The notes: a model not told the origin generated them from the letters alone. Shown: positions 46,254 to 60,059, counted from the first letter of the stretch. The stretch is DNA of 64,000 bases from Bubalus kerabau (GCF_029407905.1 NW_026577882.1:4836001-4900000), one strand, 5' to 3'. A program made the numbers and translations.

Positions 46254-48984
46254 GTGAACCTCCTCTCTCAGGAACATTCTTGGCTCCTATCGAGACACCT
46301 CTGTGTGTGTAGCTACACACGCAACGTAGGGGCAAAGGGAGCCAGATTCTTTCCGTGGGGTGCTGATGCTTTGTGGCAAAGCACCTGCTTGAGAATCCAT
46401 CAGCTTACGCTTCCCTCGCCTTGACAGGGGTCTCATTGCTGTAGCCCTTGGCAGTTTGGAAAGAAGAGGACCCTTACCTTTCATAAAGTGGGCCCTTGTC
46501 CTAGTTTGAAAGGAAAGGCAAGAGCTGAGCTGAGGCCAATAAGGTGCCAGTCAAGTCTGACATATTCCCGAAGCCTGCTCCTTCATGGAAAATAACGCTG
46601 GAATCTAGGAATGTCTCAGCAAGGCTGGCAAAGGGCACTCAGGAGCCTGCACCCTGCCTCTGGAATTACCGATTTCTGAGCAGATCTGGAGGTCTACTTT
46701 AGGAGAATCTAACTCATTCCTTCCATATTGAGACTTCCAAAAACAGGCCGGTCGGCTGCCTCTTCGTGCCCGAAGGAGGCTTGCTTTTCCTGCCTCCTAT
46801 GAACCCAGCTGCCCAGGCTCTGGGAAAAGCGGATCTTGAAGATCTTTTCTCAGGGGTTGTTTCCACGGAGCTGGGGCTAAGCCTGGAGACCCAAACTCAC
46901 AGGGGAAGAAAAACCACATGGACAAGTCTTTGCTCTCTAGGAGAGCTCTAGTGAACTTCACTCTGTCACGAACATTCTTGATTCATATGGAGACACCCCT
47001 ATGTGCGAAGCTGCGTACCCAACATGGGGGCACAGAGAGCCTGATTCTCTCTGTGTAGCTTTAAAGATGTCGTTCAAAAAACACCTTGAAAATCCATACA
47101 ATGCTCTTCCTTACCCGTGACAGAGTTCTCATTGCTGTAGCCCTTGGCAGTTTTTAGAAATCCGCACCCAAACCCTTCTCCAAGTAGTCCTGGGTCCTAG
47201 TTCGGAGGAACATGCAATGGCAGAGCTGAGGCCAGTAAGGCACCAGTCAGGTCTCACACACTCTGGCAGCCTGATCGTCCAGGGACAGTAAGCCCTCTTT
47301 TTCCCTGCAGGAGGCTCACTTGACTTCCCTCCTGTGAGCTGCATTTCCCAGCCTGGGGGAAAAGGGGTCCCTGGAGATCTTTTCTCAGGGGCTCCTTCCC
47401 CGGAGCTGGGGAGGACCTCGAGGACCCAACTCACAGGGGAAGGCAAAAGCACATGGACAGGTCTATGCTCTGTAGGAGAGCTCTAGTGAACCTCATCTCT
47501 CAGGAACATTCTGGCCTCCTATAGAGACACCTCTCTGTGTGAAGCTACACACCCTACATAGGGGCAAATGGAGCCTGATTCTCTCCGTGGGGTGCTGATG
47601 CTTTGTGGCAAAGCACGTGCTTGAGAATCCATCCACTTAGGCTTCCCTCGCCTTGACAGAGGTCCCATTGCTGTAGCCCTTGGCAGTTTGGAAAGAAGAA
47701 GACCCTTACCCTTCATAAAGTAGGCCTTTGTCCTAGTTTGAATGGAAAGGTAATAGCTGAGCTGAGGCCAATAAGGTGCCTGCCAAGTCTGACATACTCC
47801 CGTAGCCTTCACCTTCATGGAAAATAACTCTAGAATCTGGGAATGTCTTTGCAAGGCTGGCAAAGGGCAGTCAGGAACCAGCACCCTGCCTCTGGAATTA
47901 CCGACTTCTGAGCAGATCTGGAGGTCTCCCTTAGGAGAAGCTAACCCATTCTTTCCAAATAGAGGCTTCCAAACATGCCGGTTGGCTGCCTCTTCGTGCC
48001 CGAAGGAGGCCTGCTTTTCTCGCATCCTATGAAGCCCTGTTCCCAGCCTCTGGGAAAAGCGGATCTTGAAGATATTTTCTCAGGGGTTGTTTCCATGGAG
48101 CTGGGGCCGAGACCAGAGACCCAATCGCACAGGGGAAGGAAAACCACATGGACAAGTCTTTGCTCTCCAGGAGACCTCTAAGTGAAACTTACTCTGTCAG
48201 GAACGTTCTTGACTCCTATGGAGACACCCCTGTGTGTGAAGCTGCGTACCCAACAAGGGGGCACAGAGAGACTGATTCTCTCTTTGCAGCTTTGAAGCTG
48301 TCATTCAAACAACAGCTTGAGAATCCATACAATGCTCTCCCTTACCTCTGAGAGAGTTTTCATTGCTGTAGTCCTTGGCAGTTTTTTAGAAATCCGCACC
48401 CAAACCCTTCTCCTAGTAGGCCTGGGTCCTAGTTCGGAGGAACATGCAATGGCGGAGCTGAGGCCAGTAAGGCACCAGTCAGGTCTCACACACTCTTGCA
48501 GCCTGCTCCTCCAAGGGGCAGTAAGGCCTCTTTTTCTCTGCAGGAGGCTCGCTTGCCTTGCCTCCTGTGAACTGCGTTTCCCAGTCTGGACGAAAAGCAG
48601 TTCCTGGAGGTCTTTTCTCAGGGGTTTCTTCCTCGGAGCTGGGGCGAACATCGGGAACCCAACTCACAGGGGAAGGCAAAACCATATGGACAGGTCTATG
48701 CTCTGTAGCAGAGCTCTAGTGAACCTCATCTCCCAGGAACATTCTTTGCTCCTATAGAGACACCACTGTGTTTGAAGCTACACACCCAACATAGGGGCAA
48801 ATGCAGCCTGATTCTCTCCGTGGGGTGCAGATGCTTTGTGGCAAAGCACCTGTTTGAGAGTCCAACCGCTTCCACTTCCCTCTCTTTGACAGAGGTGTCT
48901 TTGCTGTAGCCTTTGGCAGTTTGGAAAGAAGCAGAGCCTTACCCTTCACCAAGTAGGCCCTTGTCCTAGTTTGAACGGAAAGGC

Positions 48985-51441
48985 GATAGCTGAGCTGAGG
49001 CCAGTAAGGCGCCAGTGAAGTCTGACATATTCCTGAAGCCTGCTCCTTCATGGAAAATAACGCTAGAATCTAGAAATGTCTTTGCAAGGCTGGCAAAGGA
49101 CAGTCAGGAACCTCGACCCTGCCTCTGGAATTTCCGTCTTCTGAGCAGATCTGGAGGTCTTCTTTTGGAGAAGCTAACCATTCCTTCCAAAGAGAGGCTT
49201 CCAAACACAGGCTAGTTGGCTGCCTCTACTTGCCCGAAGGAGGCTTGCTTGTTCCGCTTCCTGTGAACTCCGCTTCCCGCCTGGGGGAAAAGTGGTTCTT
49301 GGAGATCTTTTTTCAGGGGCTATTTCAACGGAGTTGGAGCCGAGCCCGGAGACCCACATGCACAGAGGAAGGCAAAACCACATGGACAAGTCTTGCTCTG
49401 TAGGAGAACTCTAGTTAACCTCAGTATGTGAGGAAAGTCTTGGATTCTACGGGGATACCTCTGTGTGTGGAGCTGCGTACCCAACAAGGGGGCACACAGG
49501 GCCTGATTCTCTCTTTGCAGCTTTGAAGCTGTCGTTCAAACAACAGCTTGAGAATCCATACAATGCTCTCCCTTACCTCTGAGAGACTTCTCATTGCAGT
49601 AGCCCTTGGCAGTTTTTACAAATCCGCACCCAAACCCTTCTCCAAGTAGGCCTGGGTCCTGGTTTGGATGGCCATGCAATGGCGGAGCTGAGGTCAGTAA
49701 GGCACCAGTCAGGTGTCACACACTCTGGCAGCCTGCTCCTCCAGGGACAGTAAGGCCTATTTTTCCCTGCGGGAGGCTCGCTTGCCTTGCCTCCTGTGAA
49801 CTGCGTTTCCCAGCCTGGGCAAAAAGCGGTTCCTGGAGATCTTTTCTCAGGGGCTCTATCCCCAGAGCTGGGGTGGACCTCGGGGACCCATCTCACAGGG
49901 GAAGGAAAAACCACATGGACAGGTCTATGCTCTGTAGGAGACGTTAGTGTGTCTCATCTCTTAGGAACATTCTTGGCTCGTACAGAGACACCTCTGTGTG
50001 TAAAGCTACACACCGAACATAGGGGCACAGGGAGCCTGATTCTCTCTGTGGGGTGCTGATGCTTTGTGGCAAAGCACTTGTTTGAGAATCCATCCGCTTA
50101 CGCTTCCCTCGCCTTGACAGAGGTCTCATTGCTGTGTCTCTTGGCACTTTGGAAAGAAGCAGACCCTTACCCTTCACCAAGTAGGCCCTGATCGTAGTTT
50201 GAAAGGAAAGGCGATAGCTGAGCTGAGGCCAGTAAGGCGCCAGTGAAGTCTGACATATTCCTGAAGCCTGCTCCTTCATGGAAAATAACGCTAGAATCTA
50301 GAAATGTCTTTGCAAGGCTGGCAAAGGACAGTCAGGAACCTCGACCCTGCCTCTGGAATTTCCGTCTTCTGAGCAGATCTGGAGGTCTTCTTTTGGAGAA
50401 GCTAACCATTCCTTCCAAAGAGAGGCTTCCAAACACAGGCTAGTTGGCTGCCTCTACTTGCCCGAAGGAGGCTTGCTTGTTCTGCTTCCTGTGAACTCCG
50501 CTTCCCGCCTGGGGGAAAAGTGGTTCTTGGAGATCTTTTCTCAGGGGCTATTTCAACGGAGTTGGAGCCGAGTCCGGAGACCCACATGCACAGAGGAAGG
50601 CAAAACCACATGGACAAGTCTTGCTCTGTAGAAGAACTCTAGTTAACCTCAGTATGTGAGGAAAGTCTTGGATTCTACGGGGATACCTCTGTGTGTGGAG
50701 CTGCGTACCCAACAAGGGGGCACACAGGGCCTGATTCTCTCTTTGCAGCTTTGAAGCTGTCGTTCAAACAACAGCTTGAGAATCCATACAATGCTCTCCC
50801 TTACCTCTGAGAGACTTCTCATTGCAGTAGCCCTTGGCAGTTTTTACAAATCCGCACCCAAACCCTTCTCCAAGTAGGCCTGGGTCCTGGTTTGGATGGC
50901 CATGCAATGGCGGAGCTGAGGTCAGTAAGGCACCAGTCAGGTGTCACACAGTCTGGCAGCCTGCTCCTCCAGGGACAGTAAGGCCCATTTTTCCCTGCGG
51001 GAGGCTTGCTTGCATTGCCTCCTGTGAACTGCGTTTCCCAGCCTGGGCAAAAAGCGGTTCCTGGAGATCTTTTCTCAGGGGCTCTATCCCCAGAGCTGGG
51101 GTGGACCTCGGGGACCCTTCTCACAGGGGAAGGAAAAACCACATGGACAGGTCTATGCTCTGTAGGAGACGTTAGTGTGTCTCATCTCTTAGGAACATTC
51201 TTGGCTCGTACAGAGACACCTCTGTGTGTAAAGCTACACACCGAACATAGGGGCACAGGGAGCCTGATTCTCTCTGTGGGGTGCTGATGCTTTGTGGCAA
51301 AGCACTTGTTTGAGAATCCATCCACTTACGCTTCCCTCGCCTTGACAGAGGTCTCATTGCTGTGTCTCTTGGCACTTTGGAAAGAAGCAGACCCTTACCC
51401 TTCACCAAGTAGGCCCTGATCGTAGTTTGAAAGGAAAGGCA
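48985..51441. repeat. Near-identical tandem pair of the 1228-bp dimer
   Basis: Copies start about 48985 and 50213. Reading them side by side I find only about a dozen substitutions over 1228 bp (for example cacactctgg against cacagtctgg, and gacccatctc against gacccttctc). Other dimers in the array differ far more. This is a recent local duplication. Confidence 0.88.
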
Positions 51442-54400
51442 ATAGCTGAGCTGAGGCCAGTAAGGCACCTGTCAACTCTGACATATTCCCGATGCCTGCT
51501 CCTTCATGGAAAATATTGCTAGAATCTAGGAATGTCTTTGCAAGGCTGGCAAAGGGCAGTCAGGAACCTCGACCCTGCCTCTGGAATATCTATCTTCTGA
51601 GCAGATCTGGAGGTCTCCTTCTGGAGAAGCTAACCCATTCCTTGCAAATAGAGGCTTCCAAACACAGGCCGGTTGGCTGCCTCTTCTTGCCTGAAGGAGG
51701 CTTGCTTTTCCTGCCTCCTATGATCCCTGGTTCCCAGCATGGGGGAAAAGCAGATTCTTGGAGATCTTTGCTCAGTGGTTTTTTCCACGGAGCTGGGGTT
51801 GTGCCCAGAGACCCACACATACAGGGGAAGGCAAAACCACATGAACAAGTCTTTGCTTTCTAAGAGAGCTCTAGTGAACCTCAGTCTTTGACGAACGTTC
51901 TTGGCTCCTATGCAGACACCTCTGTGTGTGAAACTGCGTACCCAACATGGTGGCAGAGAGCCTGATTCTCTCTGTGCAGGTTTAATGCTGTCGTTCAGAA
52001 AACAGCTTGAGAATCCATACAATTCTCGCCCTTACCTCTGAGAGAGTTCTCATTGCAGTAGCCCTTGGCAGTTTGTAGAAATCTGCACCTAAACCCTTCT
52101 CCAAGTAGGCCTGATTCCCAGTTCGGAGGAACAAGCAATGGCGGAGCTAAGACCAGTATGGCACCAGTCAGTTTTCACACACTCTGGCAGCCTGCTCCTC
52201 CAGGGACATTAAGGCTTCTTTTTCTCTGCAGGAGGCTCACTTGCCTTACTTCCTGTGAACAGCTTTTCCCAGCCTGGGCGAAAAGCGGTTCCTGGAGATC
52301 TTTTCTCAGAGGCTGTTTTCTCGGAGCTGGGGCGGACCTCGGGGACCCAACTCACAGGGGAAGGCGAAACCACATGTACAGGTGAGCACTCTGTAGGAGA
52401 GCTCTTGTGAGCCTCATCTCTCAGGAACATTCTTGGCTCCTGTAGAGACACCACTGTGTGTGAATCTACACACCCCACATAGGGGCAAAGGGAGCCTGAT
52501 TCTCTCCGTGGGGTGCTGATGCTTGGTGGCAAAGAACCTTCCTGATAATCCATCCGCTTATGCTTCCCTCGCATTTACGGAGGTCTCATTGCTGTAGCCC
52601 TCGGCAGTTTGGAAAGAAGAAGACCCTTATCCTTCATAAAGTAGGGGCTTGTCCTACTTTGAATGGAAAGGCAATAGCTGAGCTGAGGCCAATAAGGCGC
52701 CAGTCAAGTCTGACATATTCCCAAAGCCTGCTTCTTCAGGAAGATAACTGTAGAATCTAGGAATGTCTTTGCAAGGCTGGCAAAGGGCAGTCAGGACCCT
52801 GCACACTGCCTCTGGAATTACCGACTTCTGAACAGATCTGGAGGTCTCCCTTAGGGGAAGCTAACCCATTCTTCCAAATAGAGGCTTCCAAACGCAGGCC
52901 GTTTGGCTGCCTCTTGCTCTCTGAAGGAGGCCTGCTTTTCCCGCCTCCTATGAACCCCACATCCCAGCCTCTGGGAAAAGCGGATCTTGAAGATCTTTTC
53001 TCAGGGGTTGTTTCCACGGAGCTGGGGCCGAGCCTGGAGCCCCAAACGCACAGGGGAAGAAAAACCACATGGACAAGTCTTTGCTCTCTAGGAGACTCTA
53101 GTGAACCTCACTCTGTCAGGAACGTTCTTGTTTCCTATGGAGACACCCCTGTCTGTGAAGCTGTGTACCGAACATGGAGACACAGAGTCTGATTCTCTCT
53201 GTGCAGCTTTGAAGCTGTCGTTCAAACAACAGCTTGAAAATCCATACAATGCTCTTCCTTACCCGTGACACAGTTCTCATTGCTATACCCCTTGGCAGCA
53301 TTTAGAAATCCATACCCAAACCCTTCTCCTAGTAGGCCTGGGTCCTAGTTCGGAGGAACATGCAATGGCGGAGCTGAGGCCAGAAAGGCACCAGTCAGGT
53401 CTCACACACTCTGGCAGCCTGATCGTCCAGGGACACTAAGGCCTGTTGTGCCTTGCAGGAGGCTCGCTTGCGTTACCTCCTGTGAACTGCGTTTGCCAGC
53501 CTGCGGGAATAGCGGTCCCTGGAGATCTTTTCTCAGGGGCTCCTTCCCCTGAGCTGGGGCGGACCTCGGGGACCCAACTCACAGGGCAAGGCAAAACCAT
53601 ATGGACAGGTCTATGCTCTGTAGCAGACTTCTAGTGAACCTCATCTCTCAGGAACATTCTTGGCTCCTATAGACACACTTCTGTGTGTGAAGCGGCGTAC
53701 CTAACATAGGGGCACAGAGAGCCTGATTCTCTCAGTTCATTTTGACGCTGTCGTTCAGAAAACAGCTTGAGAATCCATAAAATGCTCTCCCTTACCGCTG
53801 AGAGAATTCTCACTGCTGTAGCCCTTGGCACTTTGTAGAAATCCGCAGCCAAACGCTTCTCCAAATAGGCCTGGGTCCTAGTTCGGAGGAACAGGCAATG
53901 GTGGAACTGAGGCCAGTAAGGCAACAGTCAGGTTTCACACACTCTGGCAGCCTGCTCCTCCAGGGACAGTAAGGCCTCTTTTTCTCTGCAGGAGATTCGC
54001 TTGCCTTACTTCCTGTGAACAGCGTTTCCCAGCCTCAGCGAAGCGGTTCCTGTAGATCTTTTCTCAGGGACAGTTTCCCCGGAGGTGTGGCGGACCTCGG
54101 GGACCCAACTCACAGGGGAAGAAAAACCACATGGACAGGTCTATGCTCTGTAGGAGAGGTTTAGTGAACCTAATCTCTCAGGAACATTCTTGGCTCCTAT
54201 AGAGACAACTCTGTGTGTGAAGCTACACTCCCAACATTGGGGAACAGGGATCTTGGTTCTCTCCGTGGGGTGCTGATGCTTTGTAGTAAAGCACCTGCTT
54301 GAGAATCCGTCCTCTTAGGCTTCCCTCGCCTTGACAGAGGTCTCATTGCTGTAGCCCTTGGCAGTTTCAAAGAAGAAGACCCTTACCCTTCATAAAGTAG

Positions 54401-56149
54401 GCCCTTGTCCTAGTTTGGATGGAAAGGCAATAGCTGAGCTGAGGCCAATAAGGAGCCAGTCCCCTCTGACACATTCCCGAAGCCTGCTCCTTCATGGAAT
54501 ATAACTCTAGAATCTTGGAATGTCTTTGCAAGGCTGGCAAAGGGCAGTCAGGAACCAGCACCCTGCCTCTGGAATTACCGACTTCTGAGCAGATCTGGAG
54601 GTCTCCTTTAGGAGAAGCTAACCCATTCCTTCCAAATAGAGGCTTCAAAACACAGGCAGGTTGGCTGCCTTTCGTGCCCGAAGGAGGCTTGCTTTTCTCT
54701 CCTCCTATGAACCCCAGTTCCCAGCCTCTGGGAAAAGCGTATCTTGAAGATATTTTCTCAGGGGTTGTTTCCACGGAGCTGGGGCCGAGCCCGGGGCCCA
54801 AAGGCACAGGGGAAGGCAAGACCACATGGACAGGTCTATGCTCTGTAGCAGACCTCTAGTGAACCTCATCTCTCAGGAGCATTCTTGGCTCCTATAGAGA
54901 CACCTCTGTGTGTGAAGCTGCGTACCTAACATAGGGGCACAGAGAGCCTGATTCTCTCTGTTCATTTTGACGCTGTCGTTCAGAAAACAGCTTGAGAATC
55001 CATAAAATGCTCTCCCTTACCACTGAGAGAATTCTCACTGCTGTAGCCCTTGGCACTTTGTAGAAATCTGCACCCAAATGCTTTTCCAAGTAGGCCTGGG
55101 TGCTAGCTCGGATGAACAGGCAATGGCAGAGCTGAGGCCAGTCAGGCAACAGTCAGGTTTCACACACACTGGCAGCTTGCTCCTCCAGGGACTGTAAGGC
55201 CTCTTTTACTCTGCAGGAGATTCGCTTGCCTTACTTCCTGTGAACAGCATTTCCCAGCCTCGGCGAAGCGGTTCCTGGAGATCTTTTCTCAGGGACAGTT
55301 TCCCTGGATGTGTGGCGGACCTCGAGGACCCAACTCACAGGGGAAGGCAAAACCACATGGACAGGTCTATGCTCTGTAGGAGAGGTTTAGTGAACCTAAT
55401 CTCTCAGGAACATTCTTGGCTCCTATAGAGACAACTCTGTGTGTGAAGCTACACTCCCAACATTGGTGCTCAGGGAGCTTGATTCTCTCCGTGGGGTGCT
55501 GATGGTTTGTGGCAAAGCACCTGCTTGAGAATCCATCCTCTTAGGCTTCCCTCACCTTGACAGAGGTCTCATTGCTGTAGCCCTTGGCAGTTTGCAAAGA
55601 AGAAGACCCTTACCCTTCATAAAGTAGGGCCTTGCCCTAGTTTGAATGGAAAGGCAATAGCTGAGCTGAGGTCAATAAGGAGCCAGTCCCGTCTGACACA
55701 TTCCCGAAGCCTGCTCCTTCATGGAAAATAACTCTAGAATCTAGGAATATCTTTGCAAGGCTAGCAAAGGACAGTCAGGAACCAGTACCCTGCCTCTGGA
55801 ATTACCGACTTCTGAGCAGATCTGGAGGCCTCCTTTAGGAGAAGCTAACCCATTCCTTCCAAATAGAGGCTTCAAAACACAGGCAGGTTGGCTGCCTTTT
55901 CGTTCCTGATGGAGGCGTGCTTTTCTCTCCTCCTACGAACCCCGGTTCCCAGACACTGGGAAAAGTGGATCTTGAAGATATTTTCTCAGGGGTTGTTTCC
56001 ATGGAGCTGGGGCCGAGCCTGGAGACCCAAAGGCACAGGGGAAGGCAAGACCACGTGGACAAGACTTTGCTCTTTAGTATAGCTCTAATGAACCTCACTC
56101 TCTCAGGATCTTTCTTGATTCCTACGGAGACACACCTGTGTGTGAAGCT

Positions 56150-57773
56150 GAGGCCACAGAGAGCCTGATTACCCCTGTGCAGCGCTGAGTTTGGGCGGCT
56201 AAAAAACAGCTTGGGAATGCAGCCTGGGGCGCTTCCCTTCCCTCTGACAGAGCTCTCCTTCGGGCCCTAAGCCCTCTGCAAGGAGGCATGGATCATAGGT
56301 GCAAAGGGAAGGGAAGAGCGGAGCTGAGGCCAGTAAGGCGCCCGCCAGTCACGTCTCCCCCACCTCCGCAGTCTGTTCCTTCCCCTGCGCGAAAGCTAGA
56401 AGCTGGGAAGGGCTTGGCGAGGCTCGCCCAGGCAGAGCAGCCTCTAGGCCGGGGCTCTGCGATATCGCGCCTGGGCGCAGATCTGGAGCTCCGCCGGAGT
56501 GGAAGCTCATTCGGTCCTTCCCAATACAGGCTTGCAAGAACCCGACGGCGGCCTGACTCTATTCTCCCGCGTGCTGGGAGTGGGCTTCCAATCCAGGGCA
56601 CAGAGCACTGCCTGGAGCTCTCTGCTCAGGGGCTGGTTCCCCTGCGCTGGGACTGTGCTAGGGAGCCCAAAGGCACAGGGGAAGGCCCCAAACCACATGC
56701 ACACGACTCTGCTCTGGAGCTGAGCTCCGGGGAAGCCCAGTCTGTAAGGCGGTTTCTGAACACAAATGGAGGAACACTCTGGTTGTGCAGCTCCCTCCCC
56801 ATGACAGGGGCACTGGGACCCTCATTCCCTCCGTTCAGCGCTGAGTCTGGGCTACCAAGCAACAGCTTGGGAATGCAACCTGGGGCATTTCCCTTCCCTC
56901 AGACAGAGGTCTCCCTGCGGGAGGATTTCGCAGTTTGCACACCCCCGTGCCCTAAGCCGTCTGCAAGGAGGCCTGGCTCCTAGGTCCAAAGGGAAGGCAA
57001 GAGCGGAGCTGAGGCCAGTCAGGAGCCAGTCATGTCGCCCACACTCCCGCAGCCTGCTCCTTTGCAGGCGCAAACGCTAGAAGCTGGGAAGGGCTTGGCG
57101 AGGCTCGCCCAGGCAGAGCAGCCTCTCGACAGGGGCTCTGTCCTATCGCACCTGGGCGCAGGTCTGCAGCTCCGCCGGTGTGGAAGCTCACTCGGTCCTT
57201 TCCAATACAGGCTTGCAAGGACCCGCCGGCAGCCTAACTCATTTCTCCCGCGTGCTGGGACTGGGCATCCAGGCCTGGGCACAAAGCACTGCCTGGAGCT
57301 CTTTGCTCAGGGGCTGGTTCCCCTACGCTGGGGCTGTGCTAGGGAGCCCAAACGCACATGTCAAGGCCCCAAAACACATCCACACGTCTCTGCTCTGCAA
57401 CAGAGCTCCGGGGAAGCCCAGTCTGGCAGGCGCTTTCTGGGCACCAAGGGAGGAACACTCTGGCTGTGGAGCTTCCTCCCCAAGACAGGGGCACTAGGAC
57501 CCTGATTCCCTCCGTTTACCGCTGAGTCTGCATTGCCAAGCAACAGCTTGGGAACGCAGCCTGGGGCGCTTCCCTTCCCTCGGACAGAGCTCTCCTTGCG
57601 GTAGGCCTTGGTAGTTTGCATACAATGGGGCCCTAAGCCCTCTGCAAGTTGGCCTGGCTCCTAGGTCCAAAGGGCAGGCCAGAGCGGAGCTGAGGCTGTC
57701 AGGCTCCAGACACATCTCCCATACTCCTGCATCCTGATCCTACCCTGGCGTGAACGCTAGAAGCTGGGAAGGT
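56150..57773. repeat. GC-rich monomeric edge of the second satellite
   Basis: Landmarks at about 56320, 57007 and 57687 (spacings 687 and 680 bp) without the short unit. The sequence is much richer in GC and CpG than the interior (gcgaggctcgcccaggcag occurs in both copies). It may preserve an older or less decayed form, closer in composition to a high-density satellite. Confidence 0.75.
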
Positions 57774-58556
57774 ACCTGGACCGTGCAGGGGCGGGGCGAA
57801 CGCGGGCGGCGTGGGGCGGGGTTCGGCTTCTGGCGGTGGTGGGGGCGGGCTTCCCAGTTGTGCTCTCGGAGGTGGACACTGAGGCGGAAAACGCGCCGGG
57901 AGCGCACCCGGGACTGGGTAAACCCGGGCTGCGCGGGTCGAGATTCCGATGGCTTTAGGTGGGGGTCGGTCCCAATTGTGCTCTCGGGGGTTGCAACTGC
58001 GGCTGGGAACGCCCATTTCGTCCGCTTCTGGGTCCCCAAGGATCGCCATCCCGTGGGTGCAGCGGAGGGCTGCGGACCACAGGTAAGGGAAATGGGACTG
58101 CGTGGAGCAGGGAACCACGTATTCCGCCCTCTGTTGGCACATTCTCGGAGCTCCCCAACCTGGAGGTTGCAGAAAGGCCTCGCCCTTGGTGTCAAGGCCT
58201 TTACCGCTCCACCCCTTTGCTAAAGAATCTCAGTCTGCACGGTTTTCCCAAGCAGCCTAGTGTCCCCTGGAAGTCCAAGGGACAGAACCCTGAACTCTGG
58301 CCGGCTTGCCCAGCCCTGCTTCTGGCACTTTGTAGGCCAGCGGGCCCTGGAGCACCTGCTAGGATGAGAAAGGGAAGGGTCCGCGAATTGCACCCTAGAA
58401 AGTTAGTAGGGTGCATGGATTTCAAACCCTGGTGGCCGCCCAGGCAGCAAAGAAGGGGGGAGGGCACCTTGCTGCCCTTTCATGGCAGAATCTGTGGCTG
58501 TCCTGATGCGTGGGCCTTTTCATGGGGACCTTGTGCAATAAAAGTTTGGTGTTTTG
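57774..58556 (+). other. CpG-rich tandem element, copy 1, with donor-like site and poly(A) signal
   Basis: It starts with a run of GGGGCGGGG-type sequence, then two tandem subunits 118 bp apart (tgctctcgg at 57861 and 57979), then a caCAGGTAAGG splice-donor-like site around 58078-58087, and ends with tgcAATAAAAGTTT near 58536-58551. The whole segment is repeated at about 62030-62956. The arrangement resembles a CpG-island promoter, a first exon and a poly(A) end, but no protein frame is shared between the copies in a convincing way. I do not recognise the family. Confidence 0.6.
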
Positions 58557-60059
58557 GTACTGAATAATTAGAAATTGTAAAAAGTTTAAATTATGTGGTG
58601 GTGTAATTAAAAAACAAAACAAAACAAAACCAAGCCCCAAGTGTTTGGCACAGGGAGGTTTAAGTATTGAAGGCCTGTTTTCCTTGCACTGTGGCATTCT
58701 ATCAAGAAGTGTGCAGGATTTTTTTTTTTTTTAAGAAAAGTGTTCGAAGTGAGGGAAACAGGAAACCCAGAGGTGCCCCTGTATTTTGGGGAAGGCCTTA
58801 GGAGGTCACTTGGAAATGCTGCTGGCTGTGGGGGAGGGGGGCAGATGGGCTGGGCAGGCTTGTCCTTTGCATTCATGTTCTTGTGTGTAGAAACCCAGCT
58901 CGGAGCCATCTCCTGATGTGTAAGAATTTCGCAGACAAACCTTGAGCTAAGCAATGCATTTGTTCCTGAGGAAATGTTTGTCTTAAGCGATGTAAATATC
59001 CTATGTATATCCGCTGGACTCTGGCTTCAGGTTGGTTCCCCCAGTAGGCTCAGAAGCGACTTGAACAAAACAGTATATTTTCCTCGTACCTTGTTCTCCT
59101 AATCTATGTTAAGGAAATGATATATTTGCCTGGAATACTGCCTTTCTTCAAGATTCATGTCAATCAGTTTTTGGCCCAGGATGACTCACCTGCTGCCAAT
59201 GTGACCTCAAGGCATGTCGTGGGGGAGGGGCCTGGTGCCATTCCCTGAGACAGTGCCTTTCTTTCCTTAGCTGACTGCTAGTTCCTGTAGAATATCTGGC
59301 TAGAGACCAGCAGGGCGCACACCCCGCCTCAAGTCTAAGTCAGCAGCTTTCTCTATCTCATTTATACTTTAATAACAATTGATGACACAAAAGCTCTGAG
59401 CGATCAAATCATATCAAATCTTCATTTCAGATTGAAGATGCATTCCATGGTATTGCCATCTTAAGTCTTTCCATTGTTATGGAATATCTGTCCATGTATT
59501 CAGGATAGTTTTCAGCCAGGGTGTATAATTTCCAGTGTGCCAGTCTTGTCATCCTCGTTACATCCATGGCAAAGTGTTGTATTCATGTTGACATTATTGA
59601 AAGGGATTTTTTTTTAATTCCTTTTCAGATTATTATCTGCTAATATATACAGAAAAAACTGTGTAATCTTTCGTTTTTATCAGTTTGGACAGCTTGATAA
59701 TTGTCTTTAATTTCTTTCCTTTCTCATACTTTAAGATTTTCCGGGCACCGTACATGTACTGCCTCACCCCTAATCTCAGTCATGTGTTCAAAGAACTTCT
59801 GTCCTTTATTTGTTTACTTATTTTTTGCAACATTGAATTCGTTTTGACTATGCTGGGTCTCTGCTGCAAGATGGAAGTTGCTAGGACCTCTGGACTGCAG
59901 TCTTCCATCTTTTATTGACCTCTTGTTGACCTCTGCAGAATCCTGGTTGGCGGGAGCTTGTTAGTTCCTTGTTCCTTACCAGGACCTCCTGTGGTAAGTG
60001 TTTTTCTCTTCTCTGTTGCCTGGTAAGGGTGGATGGTCATTGGCATCCCAAAGCTAGCG
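58557..60059. other. Non-satellite spacer, unrecognised
   Basis: Single-copy-looking DNA of mixed composition, with an (AAAAC)n run near 58609-58631 and a T-run near 58719-58732. The part at about 58980-59400 has the feel of an interspersed ruminant repeat or the 3' UTR of a processed copy, but I cannot name it. No supported gene. Confidence 0.5.

Larger units (their letters stand above)
46254..57773. repeat. Second satellite, probably bovid satellite II type (right part), dimeric higher-order repeat
   Basis: Landmarks near 46527, 47223, 47759, 48454, 48992, 49685, 50220, 50913, 51447, 52145, 52680, 53377 and 53910 alternate between about 692-698 and 533-538 bp, a higher-order unit of about 1230 bp. 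The pattern slips at 53377-54437, where two short units follow each other. From about 56150 the units become GC-rich, about 656-690 bp long, and non-alternating, ending near 57773. Open frames inside are repeat by-products. Confidence 0.85.
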
